The notes under the pieces are model-generated. The model saw only the letters and a program-made list of their open reading frames with translations. It was not told where the DNA came from and did no database searches. Made by a program: the position numbers and the translations under genes. DNA of 13,048 bases from Anaerolineales bacterium UBA6668 (GTDB lineage Bacteria; Chloroflexota; Anaerolineae; Anaerolineales; UBA6668): assembly GCA_002455215.1 (NCBI GenBank), contig DKKK01000078.1, positions 1,268 to 14,315 on the forward strand, in the 5' to 3' direction. Of the stretch, positions 1 to 6,314 are shown piece after piece (positions within the stretch are counted from its first letter, which is position 1; each line of letters opens with the position of its first letter).

Positions 1-72
1 TTTTCATGCGGTTGCCCTGGAAGGATATGGGATGGGGGATGTGGAAAGTGGGAAGTGAGATAGGGGAAACCA

Positions 73-94
73 ACCCCAAGGAGACTGCTGGGGT
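73..94 (-). terminator. Weak hairpin after the methyltransferase gene
   Basis: An inverted repeat, ACCCCA (73-78) and TGGGGT (89-94) with a 10-nt loop, lies about 10 nt past the TAG stop of the minus-strand methyltransferase gene. In the minus-strand transcript it is followed only by a short, imperfect T stretch (TGGTTT). It may end the glnA-side gene cluster, but it is short and lacks a good U-tract, so the call is tentative. Confidence 0.3.
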
Positions 95-103
95 GAAATA
101 ATT

Positions 104-1420
104 CTATTGCGCCAATGTCAGGTATAGAATGCCAACGAATTCATGGGTGTTTGGCAAGTGATCCAGCACTTGGGTTGCGCCTAATTGCCAGCCGTTTTGG
201 CAAAAACTTTGGGCTGTACGAGCTAGACGGGCAATGTGAGCACTGTACAACACCAGTTGCGGCGGGCGGATGGCGTATAGCTGTTGAAGCTCGTTGGTGG
301 TGAGTCCATCGGCGGGTACTTGCACCACTGCCCCTGAGAAAAAGCTTTTCTCATCAGCCAAATAAGCCAAACTTTCGGCGTAGTCTGCTTCAAATAAAGA
401 CACATTGTCGAGTGCATCCAAATTGGTGATGAAATCTTGTGCATAGGCTGGGTTTTGGACTAAGGCAAGCACTTCCTTTGCCACGCCAGCCAGTTCAGCC
501 GTGAGCAAGCCAGCATCTGCGCCCACTTCCAGCCAGCGCCCGGCACTTGTCGGTTGAAACCATGCCGCGATTTGCCGGGCAAGTGTTTGCCAACTGCCGG
601 GTTGTAGCAAAAACTGGCTATCGGGGCATACCTGCCACCAGCGCTCACCCAACCACAGCCCCAGCCGTTCATCGCCTGCCAAGCAGAGCAAATTACCGTC
701 TGCTCGATACACCACCACTGAAATTCCGCTTTCCACCCGCAACTCCGGCAGGTTTTCCCCACTTGGATGGAGCAGTAAAAAGCAATCCCCATCGGCATTG
801 CAGGCGAGTGTCAGCGCTCGCAAGAGTGGTTGCGGCGAGATAGGCATTGGCTCTGTTTCATCGTCTAGTTCAGCAGGGCGCAAGGGGCTGTCGGCGGGTG
901 GTGGAGCAGGTTGGGCGAGTTGAAGCTCGGCAAGCAGTTGGCTTAATGCCGGGTGTAGGCTCGCACAGTGGCGGATGGGTTGGGTTGGGTGGTAAGGGAG
1001 ATGCAAAGATCCATCTTCCGTCACAGATACCGTCAATTGCCAGCGATTGGCTTGTTTGGGGTCGGCAAGGATGGCGGGCATAGCGGGCGCGGACAGGTTG
1101 GCAAGGCGGGCGAGTTGGTCGGCAAAGACCGTTTGCTTAATCGCCACCTGCTCAGAGTAGGCAATGTGCCCGTAGCTACAGGCGCACCCGCTAGCTGTGC
1201 CGCAGGGGTGGGGCACTCGTGCGGGTGAAGGTGTGAGTAGGGTAAGAATTTCGCCGGATTGTACTTTTTTTTCAGTATCTGTCAGCCGGATTTGTGCAGT
1301 TTCCCCCACAATCGCACCATTGACAAAGATGGGTCTACCGTTGGTGCTTTTGGCGATGGCGGCAGGACCGTAGGACATGGCAGTGAAGGTGACAGTTTGG
1401 GTAAGGCTAGACATAACCAA
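104..1420 (-). CDS. TRAM-domain TrmA/RlmD-family RNA methyltransferase homologue, apparently catalytically degenerate
   Basis: The 438-residue protein has the layout of RNA 5-methyluridine methyltransferases: an N-terminal TRAM/OB fold (about 5-62), a cysteine cluster (C73, C79, C81, with C152 as the likely fourth [4Fe-4S] ligand), a central region, and a C-terminal Rossmann-like SAM domain (about 290-438, glycine loop LEVGADAG at 297-304). Family members methylate uridine C5 in tRNA or 23S rRNA through a cysteine in an SCNP-type motif followed by ATLAR. Here the aligned stretch is SAHIARLAR (393-401), so the nucleophile is A394. The usual DPPR-type motif is also absent (VQVPADGL, 366-373), and the Fe-S spacing is CX5CX1C instead of CX5CX2C. 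It may bind RNA or SAM without this chemistry. Start: TTG at 1420, with AGGGGAG about 10 nt upstream inside the end of the preceding ORF; an in-frame ATG at 1414 is an alternative. The 7-nt gap suggests translational coupling to the response-regulator gene. Confidence 0.78.
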   Translation of the reverse strand: MVMSSLTQTVTFTAMSYGPAAIAKSTNGRPIFVNGAIVGETAQIRLTDTEKKVQSGEILTLLTPSPARVPHPCGTASGCACSYGHIAYSEQVAIKQTVFADQLARLANLSAPAMPAILADPKQANRWQLTVSVTEDGSLHLPYHPTQPIRHCASLHPALSQLLAELQLAQPAPPPADSPLRPAELDDETEPMPISPQPLLRALTLACNADGDCFLLLHPSGENLPELRVESGISVVVYRADGNLLCLAGDERLGLWLGERWWQVCPDSQFLLQPGSWQTLARQIAAWFQPTSAGRWLEVGADAGLLTAELAGVAKEVLALVQNPAYAQDFITNLDALDNVSLFEADYAESLAYLADEKSFFSGAVVQVPADGLTTNELQQLYAIRPPQLVLYSAHIARLARTAQSFCQNGWQLGATQVLDHLPNTHEFVGILYLTLAQ

Positions 1421-1427
1421 TAGTATA

Positions 1428-1766
1428 TCACTCCCCTAGCAGTTCTTTGGCTACCACGCCCATGCCCACCCGCCTTTCTCTGGCAAGGTGTTGAATGTGC
1501 AGGTAAGCTTGTTCTTCGTCCATACCATTTTTTATTAATAGTGCTTTTGCCCTATCAATCCATTTGCGTGCGCTTAATTTTTCTTCTAATTTGTGGGTTT
1601 GGCTTTGCAAGGTACGCATCTCATCAAAGCGCTTTTGGGCGATTAACAGCGCAGGTGGCAGGTCATTTGCCTTGACCGGCTTGACCAAGTAGGCATGAAT
1701 GGGTAATTCACTGGCACGTTCTACTGTTTGCGGGTCGCTGTGCGCGGTAAGTACGATGATGGGCAT
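1428..1766 (-). CDS. C-terminal fragment of the response regulator: end of receiver plus ANTAR domain
   Basis: The 112-residue open frame from ATG 1766 holds the last third of a receiver (T7 in VLTA, K29 in LVKP) and a short helix, followed by a good ANTAR domain (about 48-110). The core pattern W-D-R-A-K-A-L-L, then G-M-D-E-E-Q-A-Y and V-A-K-E-L-L, fits the three-helix RNA-binding fold. No Shine-Dalgarno sequence precedes ATG 1766, so independent translation would need reinitiation after the TAA 18 nt upstream. If made, it would lack the phosphorylatable aspartate yet could still bind RNA. Its end (CTAGGGGAGTGA) supplies the ribosome site for the next gene. Confidence 0.6.
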   Translation of the reverse strand: MPIIVLTAHSDPQTVERASELPIHAYLVKPVKANDLPPALLIAQKRFDEMRTLQSQTHKLEEKLSARKWIDRAKALLIKNGMDEEQAYLHIQHLARERRVGMGVVAKELLGE

Positions 1767-1784
1767 AGGCTGATGAATGGCAAG

Positions 1785-1979
1785 TTAATCGGCAACTGCC
1801 AGCCCATCCATAAACGGCATATTGATGTCCAAAATTGCCAGTTCTGGCACATACTGGCGGGTTTTGGCAAGCGCATCGCGCCCGTCTACTGCTAGGATGG
1901 GTTCATGTCCCAGCGCAATGAGCATTGTCTGTAAACCCATGCGCATGATTGCTTCGTCTTCGGCAACCAATATTCTCAT
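1785..1979 (-). CDS. N-terminal fragment of the response regulator: half receiver domain
   Basis: This 64-residue piece starts at ATG 1979 behind a strong ribosome site (AGGAG, 5-nt spacing). It contains the acidic pocket (E7, D8, E9) and the phosphoacceptor D51 in LDINMPFMDG, then ends at TAA directly after VAD. A receiver needs about 120 residues for its five-strand fold, so this fragment alone is unlikely to be stable. It is listed because gene finders will call it separately; it is best read as the 5' part of the interrupted gene. Confidence 0.6.
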   Translation of the reverse strand: MRILVAEDEAIMRMGLQTMLIALGHEPILAVDGRDALAKTRQYVPELAILDINMPFMDGLAVAD

Positions 1980-2018
1980 CAGAACTCCTGTGAACTGCGG
2001 TAATACCGATTCACTATT

Positions 2019-3629
2019 TTATAAGGGTAGTTGAATCACAATTTCAAGCCCCGGTGCTTGTGGCAAAAATTGTAACTGTCCATGTAACTCTTCAGTTACC
2101 AGAGTGCGGGCAATTTGCAACCCGAGCCCTTTTAATTCTGTGGCAGATGTACCAGCAGGCAAGCCCTTGCCGTCATCGCCTACCCGTACTTGCAAGTGGG
2201 TGTGGCTTTTTTCTAGCACAATCCACACATTGCCTTGCGTTTGTTCGGCAAAGGCATGTTCTAGGGCATTTTGTAGCAGTTCGTTTACAACCAATACCAG
2301 CGATGTGGCGGAGCGGCTAGGCAGGCTGAAAGATTGTCCTTGTACATGTACCTGAATTTGGCGGGTGGGGGCGATGAGCGCATCGTTGGTGACGGAAACC
2401 ACGCGTTGCAGTACGTCCAGCACATCTACGCTGTGAAAACCACGTTCAGACAGCACTTCGTGGACTACAGCGATGCTTTGGACACGATGAATGTTGGTTT
2501 CGAGCACGTCTTGCGCGTTTAGGTTGGCGCTATCCAACAATTGCAATTGCATGAGCATGACGATGTTTTGCAAATTGTTTTTGATGCGGTGGTGCATTTC
2601 GCGCACCATAGCGGCATTGGCGACCAAGCGACTATTTTCGATTGCCAAGGCAGTTTGGTTGGCAAGGGTAGTGAGCAGTGCCACTTCTTGCTGATTAAAG
2701 GCGTGAAATTCGGATGTGTAACAATTGAAAACGCCAATTACATTGCCGCGCACGGTTAGCGGGACTGCCAACAAAGAAACCAACCCTTCTTGCTTGGCAA
2801 GGTCGGGGCGCAAATATTGGGCGTTATAGCGTACGTCCAACACCCAAGCTTGCTTACCGGATTCGGCTACCTTGCCAATGACACCCAGCCCGACCTTAAG
2901 CGGTGGGCGATGGCGGTAAACACTGCCCCCTTTGCGGGCGGCGGCGTGCAGTACCAGCCATTCTTGCGAGTCATCTAGCAAAAAGATAGAGCAAACGGTG
3001 GCATTCATCAACTGCACCGCCATTTCCGTCACCACCCGAAGCATTTCGTCCAGATATTGTGGACTGGTGACTGCTTCGGAGAGCTTAACCAGCGCATTTA
3101 AGTCTTGCAATTGGCGTTGTTGGCGGTCGAGTAGCTCCGCTTTGGCAATTGCCCCCGATGCCAGTGCGCCAATCAATGCGAGCAATTCCACTTCAGCCGG
3201 GGAAAAATCACGCGGGGTGCGGGTTTGCACGTTCAAAGCGCCAATCACACGGTTGGTTTGCAAAGTGAGTGGTACTGCCAACAGAGAGTGAAACTCGCCT
3301 TCTTGGGTGGCGGCAACAAATTTGAAAGCGGGGTGTTGTTGGGCTTCGCGGGCAAAAATAGCGCGGTTTTGCTGAACGGCTTTGCCGGTCATGCCTTCCC
3401 CCACATGCAAGACTGCCTTCCCCACCGATTCATTTGCCAGCCCAGTGGTTGCCCGCAGGCGCAGGGTATATTCATCTGAATCGAGCAGGTACACAGCACA
3501 CGAATCAACTTGCATCACGTTGGTGGTGCGTTCTACCAATAAATCAAGCGTGGTATCTAAATTCCAAGCGGCATTAATTGCACTGGAGATTTGCCGTAAG
3601 GCACTGATAACATCAAGAGAAGTGGGCAT
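2019..3629 (-). CDS. Double-GAF sensor histidine kinase, HisKA_2 family
   Basis: The 536-residue cytoplasmic protein has no membrane segment. GAF1 spans about 22-165, a helical linker 165-185, and GAF2 about 190-335. A HisKA_2 dimerisation/phosphotransfer helix follows (EMHHRIKNN, 344-352; phosphoacceptor probably H347), then a HATPase_c domain with N-box NELLQNALEH (449-458), G1 box DDGKGLP (485-491) and G2 box GLGLQIA (501-507). All catalytic boxes look intact. HisKA_2/HWE kinases with GAF or PAS input commonly pair with ANTAR regulators (as in EutW/EutV), and the interrupted ANTAR regulator follows by 39 nt on the same strand. The GAF ligand cannot be read from sequence. ATG 3629 has no clear Shine-Dalgarno; TATAAT on the minus strand (3659-3664) just upstream could give a very short leader. 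Kinase assignment is firm; the stimulus is unknown. Confidence 0.93.
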   Translation of the reverse strand: MPTSLDVISALRQISSAINAAWNLDTTLDLLVERTTNVMQVDSCAVYLLDSDEYTLRLRATTGLANESVGKAVLHVGEGMTGKAVQQNRAIFAREAQQHPAFKFVAATQEGEFHSLLAVPLTLQTNRVIGALNVQTRTPRDFSPAEVELLALIGALASGAIAKAELLDRQQRQLQDLNALVKLSEAVTSPQYLDEMLRVVTEMAVQLMNATVCSIFLLDDSQEWLVLHAAARKGGSVYRHRPPLKVGLGVIGKVAESGKQAWVLDVRYNAQYLRPDLAKQEGLVSLLAVPLTVRGNVIGVFNCYTSEFHAFNQQEVALLTTLANQTALAIENSRLVANAAMVREMHHRIKNNLQNIVMLMQLQLLDSANLNAQDVLETNIHRVQSIAVVHEVLSERGFHSVDVLDVLQRVVSVTNDALIAPTRQIQVHVQGQSFSLPSRSATSLVLVVNELLQNALEHAFAEQTQGNVWIVLEKSHTHLQVRVGDDGKGLPAGTSATELKGLGLQIARTLVTEELHGQLQFLPQAPGLEIVIQLPL

Positions 3630-3658
3630 GACAAAACGTGAGAAGGTAGAATGCGTTG

Positions 3659-3664
3659 ATTATA
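3659..3664 (-). promoter_or_regulatory. Possible -10 element for the HisKA_2 kinase gene
   Basis: The minus strand reads TATAAT here, 30 nt before the kinase ATG, after a T-rich run. No convincing -35 box sits 16-18 nt upstream (CCACAC at about the right place). It would start a transcript with a leader of about 20 nt, in keeping with the missing Shine-Dalgarno. Confidence 0.35.
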
Positions 3665-3702
3665 TAAAAAAAAGTGGGGGCGTGTGGGAAATTGCTAAAT
3701 AG

Positions 3703-3729
3703 AAAGGGCGTAGCCATGCCACGCCCTTT
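3703..3729 (-). terminator. glnA: Intrinsic terminator downstream of glnA
   Basis: A perfect 9-bp inverted repeat, AAAGGGCGT (3703-3711) and ACGCCCTTT (3721-3729), encloses a 9-nt loop. In the minus-strand transcript the stem is followed by TTTCTATTT, counting the stem's own final Ts. It lies about 105 nt after the glnA stop and before the kinase gene, so it probably ends most glnA transcripts and makes the kinase/regulator genes a separate or read-through unit. Confidence 0.7.
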
Positions 3730-3775
3730 GGATATTGAGTACAAAGTTTGGGTCAACCCGTTTTGATGCGTGAAT

Positions 3776-3793
3776 TGTACACCAAAGTGTACA
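3776..3793. repeat. Short palindrome between glnA and the kinase gene
   Basis: TGTACAC-CAAA-GTGTACA is a perfect 7-bp inverted repeat with a 4-nt spacer. It has no U-tract, so it is more like a protein-binding site or a small 3'-UTR hairpin than a terminator. A related half site, TTGTACAC, recurs at 5761-5768 upstream of the GTPase gene. Confidence 0.4.
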
Positions 3794-3834
3794 TTGTTTA
3801 CCGTATCAAGTCGGGATTGCCAGCTAGAGCCGGA

Positions 3835-5247
3835 TTACGCGTCAAAATACATCACATATTCGTACGGATGCGGGCGTAGGCGCACGGCATCGGCTTCGGC
3901 ACGCTTGATACCGACATAGCTGTCAATTAGGTCTTCGGTGAAGACATCGCCTTGCAGTAAGAAGTCCTTGTCCGCATCGAGCGCATCCAAAACTTCGCTC
4001 AAGCTACCGGGTACTTGTGGGATGAGCGCCATTTCTTCGGCGGGTAATTCATACAAGTCCTTGTCTTGGGGTTCGCCTGGGTCAATGCGGTTTTGAATAC
4101 CATCCAAACCAGCCATGAGCATGGCGGCAAAGGCTAGGTAGGGGGTTGCGGTCGGGTCGGGTGCGCGGAATTCGACACGCTTGGCTTTCGGGCTGAGCGC
4201 GTACATGGGGATGCGGCAAATGGCAGAGCGATTGCGGGCGCTATATGCCAAGTTGACAGGTGCTTCAAATCCTGGCACCAAGCGGCGGTAGCTGTTGGTG
4301 GTTGGGGCGCAGAAGGCGAGCAGGGCGGGTGCATGCTTGAGCAAACCACCGATGTAATATTTGGCAGTGTCGCTCAAACCGGCATAGCCGTCCGCACTAT
4401 ACATTTGGTTTACACCATCCTTCCAAATGGATTGGTGACAGTGCATACCGCTACCGTTATCGCCATACATGGGCTTAGGCATAAAGGTGGCGGTTAAGCC
4501 CATCTTGCGTGCCATGTTCTTGATTACATATTTATAAGCCATCAAGCGGTCTGCCATATTTAGCATTGCGCCAAAGCGGATACCAAACTCGCATTGACCG
4601 GGCACTGCCACTTCGTGATGGTGAATTTCCGGAATGACACCCGCGGCATCCAGAGCCAGCATCATTTGGGTGCGCACATCTTGGTATTGGTCTGCCGGTG
4701 GAACTGGGTAATAACCGCGCTTGGGTTGCAACTGTCCGCCCTTACCGTTGCTGGCGCTGTTCCACCAAGCTTCCGGTCCATCCACATAAAAGCTGGCGCC
4801 ACGTCCGGTATATTCATAGCGTACGTCAGTAAACAGGAAAAATTCGGCTTCTGGACCAAAGAAGGCGGTGTCACCAATGCCGGTTTGCTTTAGGTAGGCT
4901 TCTGCCTTTTTGGCAACAAAGCGCACGTCTTTTTGATAAGGTTGCTTGGTGATGGGGTCATAAATGTCGGCGATAATTGCCAAAGTGGGCAGTTCCAACA
5001 CTGGGTCACGGAAGGCAGTGGTGGGGTCGGGCAAAAGGAGCATATCTGAGTCGTTGATGAATTGGAAGCCACGAATGGAAGAACCATCAAAGCCCAAGCC
5101 ATCTTCAAATGTGCCCAAATCGAATGCCTTGGCATTTACACTAAAATGTTGCCATTGACCGAACAAGTCGCAGAAACGCACATCGATTACTTTGATGCCT
5201 TCCGCTTTGATAAAATTAATGACATCTTGGGGGGTAGAAAAAGCCAT
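3835..5247 (-). CDS. glnA: Glutamine synthetase, type I (GSI-beta-like)
   Basis: The enzyme condenses ammonia and glutamate to glutamine with ATP; it is a cytoplasmic dodecamer and the main ammonium-assimilation step. At 470 residues it has normal GSI length. Visible signatures: DGSS loop at 54-57, metal ligands E133 and E135 in GPEAEFFLF, E212 and E220 in the HEVAVPGQCE block (211-220), NGSGMH (264-269) with H269, NRSA (339-342) and EFRAPDPTATPYLA (359-372). DLYELP (397-402) matches the adenylylation-site motif of enterobacterial GSI, with Y399 as the modifiable tyrosine; this suggests GSI-beta regulation by a GlnE-type enzyme not seen here. Ribosome site AAGGAG lies 10 nt before ATG 5247. 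A structured leader precedes it and a terminator follows. A two-component pair downstream is a plausible regulator. Confidence 0.97.
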   Translation of the reverse strand: MAFSTPQDVINFIKAEGIKVIDVRFCDLFGQWQHFSVNAKAFDLGTFEDGLGFDGSSIRGFQFINDSDMLLLPDPTTAFRDPVLELPTLAIIADIYDPITKQPYQKDVRFVAKKAEAYLKQTGIGDTAFFGPEAEFFLFTDVRYEYTGRGASFYVDGPEAWWNSASNGKGGQLQPKRGYYPVPPADQYQDVRTQMMLALDAAGVIPEIHHHEVAVPGQCEFGIRFGAMLNMADRLMAYKYVIKNMARKMGLTATFMPKPMYGDNGSGMHCHQSIWKDGVNQMYSADGYAGLSDTAKYYIGGLLKHAPALLAFCAPTTNSYRRLVPGFEAPVNLAYSARNRSAICRIPMYALSPKAKRVEFRAPDPTATPYLAFAAMLMAGLDGIQNRIDPGEPQDKDLYELPAEEMALIPQVPGSLSEVLDALDADKDFLLQGDVFTEDLIDSYVGIKRAEADAVRLRPHPYEYVMYFDA

Positions 5248-5283
5248 TTTTAGAATGCTCCTTTGAATTTTGAAAATTATTTA

Positions 5284-5376
5284 GCCGGAAGCCTTGCACA
5301 AAATAAAAAGCCTTGACCATTGCAAGGTTATTATGCAATGAACAAGGCTTCCTGGCCAAACAATTTATTTTGTTTG
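5284..5376 (-). promoter_or_regulatory. glnA: Structured glnA leader with terminator-like hairpin and an alternative pairing
   Basis: In transcript order: a 7-bp hairpin with hexaloop (CAAACAA/TTGTTTG, 5376-5357); arm A (GCCAGGAAGCCTTG, 5356-5343); an inner 7-bp stem (CATTGCA/TGCAATG, 5340-5318); arm B (CAAGGCTT, 5315-5308) followed by TTTATTTT; then arm C (CAAGGCTTCCGGC, 5296-5284). A-B plus the inner stem forms a long two-part hairpin with a U-tract, which looks like an intrinsic terminator. A can instead pair with C over 13 bp with one bulged base. Because C lies after the U-tract, A-C cannot act as a textbook antiterminator; it may stabilise read-through RNA or alter access to the gene. 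Ligand or regulator unknown. Confidence 0.55.
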
Positions 5377-5388
5377 AAGATTGCCCTA

Positions 5389-5415
5389 ATTGTAGCACAA
5401 TTATCCTGCGCACAA
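5389..5415 (-). promoter_or_regulatory. glnA: Putative glnA promoter with overlapping direct repeats
   Basis: On the minus strand TACAAT (5394-5389) could be the -10 box, with TTGTGC (5415-5410) as a rather close -35 box (15-bp spacer). Transcription would start near 5382, giving a leader of about 135 nt. The octamer AATTGTGC occurs twice, at 5417-5410 and 5402-5395, 15 bp apart; the pair spans the -35 and the spacer, so it could be an operator. Confidence 0.4.
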
Positions 5416-5417
5416 TT

Positions 5418-5801
5418 GTTGCTTTGCCAGAACTCTAGCCTGTACTGCTTGTGCGACTTGAACAATTTTTGAGTATATTTTAGGCATTCAGCCTTCACCC
5501 TTAATGGCGAAGTTACAGAACCCCAACAGAAATGGGAATAAGGGTATTATGAGACTTATTGAAACCTTCGAACAAACGAAAAAATCCCATAATTAACTTG
5601 CGTAAATGATGTATAATTACCAATCTGATTTCACATTTTACGATATCGAGAATCGCGCTTTTACCCATCTCAAGGAAAGGCGTAAATTTCAAATATGCCC
5701 AAAACAGTATTTTGTACATGGTTACGGGCTGTCCTTAAGTCTAAGGTCTTTATCTTACAATTGTACACATTTTACTCGCTAGTTGAAAGTAATTTTTTAT
5801 A
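5418..5801. other. AT-rich divergent intergenic region without a convincing gene
   Basis: About 390 bp between the glnA promoter and the GTPase start. The one long open frame (minus strand, 5513-5719) lacks a recognisable domain or ribosome site and was not accepted. Visible items: a TATAAT on the plus strand at 5612-5617, which could be a -10 box for the GTPase operon but has no good -35; a TTGTACAC half site at 5761-5768; and a TATAAT at 5798-5803 that overlaps the GTPase ATG and is probably chance. No strong hairpin-plus-T-run was found. Confidence 0.4.
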
Positions 5802-6308
5802 ATGAAGCATATCCAGAAAAAAATTTGCCTCCTTGGAGATTTTGCCGTTGGAAAGACTAGCCTAATTCGGCGTTTTGTAGAAGGGCGGTTTGATGACCGC
5901 TATTTGAGCTCCATTGGTGTCAAGATTACGCGTAAAACGTTGGAGCGCCCTGACTATACCTTGAATATGCTAATTTGGGATTTGGCAGGAGGCGATGATT
6001 TTAACGATACGCGTTCGGGATATCTGCGTGGCGCATCAGGGGCAATGTTTGTTTGTGATTTAACTCGAGCGGATACCCTAAACGTGTTTGTAAAGTACGT
6101 CACCCAGCTACGCGAAATCAGCCCTGATGCGGGTATTGTGCTTTTGGCGAATAAAGCAGACTTGCATGATTCACGAGTCATAGAAACCAAAACTTTGCAG
6201 GCAATTTCAGAAGAATTTGGTGTTCCTTTCTTGTTGACAAGCGCCAAAACCGGAGAAAATGTAGAAAACGCTTTTAGTTTGTTAGTTGAAGTTTTGGTTA
6301 AGAGCTAA
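5802..6308 (+). CDS. Rab/Ras-like small GTPase
   Basis: The 168-residue protein is a single GTPase domain of typical small-GTPase size. G1/P-loop is GDFAVGKTS (12-20). Switch I has YLSSIG (34-39), with Ser37 at the usual Thr. G3 is WDLAGGDD (59-66), G4 NKAD (117-120) and G5 SAK (147-149). The order and the IGVKITRK stretch resemble eukaryotic Rab proteins and the Ras-like GTPases of bacteria more than Era/TrmE types. The catalytic Gln of DxAGQ is replaced by Gly64, which predicts slow intrinsic hydrolysis. No C-terminal prenylation cysteine is present. It heads an operon with a degenerate histidine kinase and a receiver, so it probably works as the switch of that signalling unit. The ribosome site is weak (GAAAG). 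No upstream in-frame start is possible because a TAA lies 4 codons before. Confidence 0.9.
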   Translation: MKHIQKKICLLGDFAVGKTSLIRRFVEGRFDDRYLSSIGVKITRKTLERPDYTLNMLIWDLAGGDDFNDTRSGYLRGASGAMFVCDLTRADTLNVFVKYVTQLREISPDAGIVLLANKADLHDSRVIETKTLQAISEEFGVPFLLTSAKTGENVENAFSLLVEVLVKS

Positions 6309-6314
6309 AATGCC

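Larger units (their letters stand above)
1428..1979 (-). pseudogene. ANTAR response regulator interrupted by one in-frame stop
   Basis: One reading frame of 183 sense codons plus one internal TAA covers this interval. Codons 1-64 encode the first half of a receiver domain. Codon 65 is TAA (1785-1787). Codons 66-184 continue in the same frame through the rest of the receiver and an ANTAR RNA-binding domain. No frameshift or other lesion is visible, so a single substitution (for example from CAA, GAA or AAA) or a base-call error explains it. An intact protein would be the cytoplasmic partner of the adjacent HisKA_2 kinase and would act by RNA antitermination, like EutV, AmiR and NasR. It lies 39 nt after the kinase gene. 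Confidence 0.8.

Noticed and set aside
5357..5376. Hexaloop hairpin in the glnA leader as an ANTAR target
   Set aside because: The loop AATAAA has A at position 1 but not G at position 4, and a second matching hexaloop hairpin was not found.
5513..5719. 68-codon open frame on the minus strand in the glnA-GTPase gap
   Set aside because: No domain, no clear ribosome site, AT-rich composition; could be chance.
5798..5803. TATAAT overlapping the GTPase start codon
   Set aside because: A start site about 7 nt downstream would fall inside the gene, and the P-loop leaves no room for a later start codon; no matching -35.
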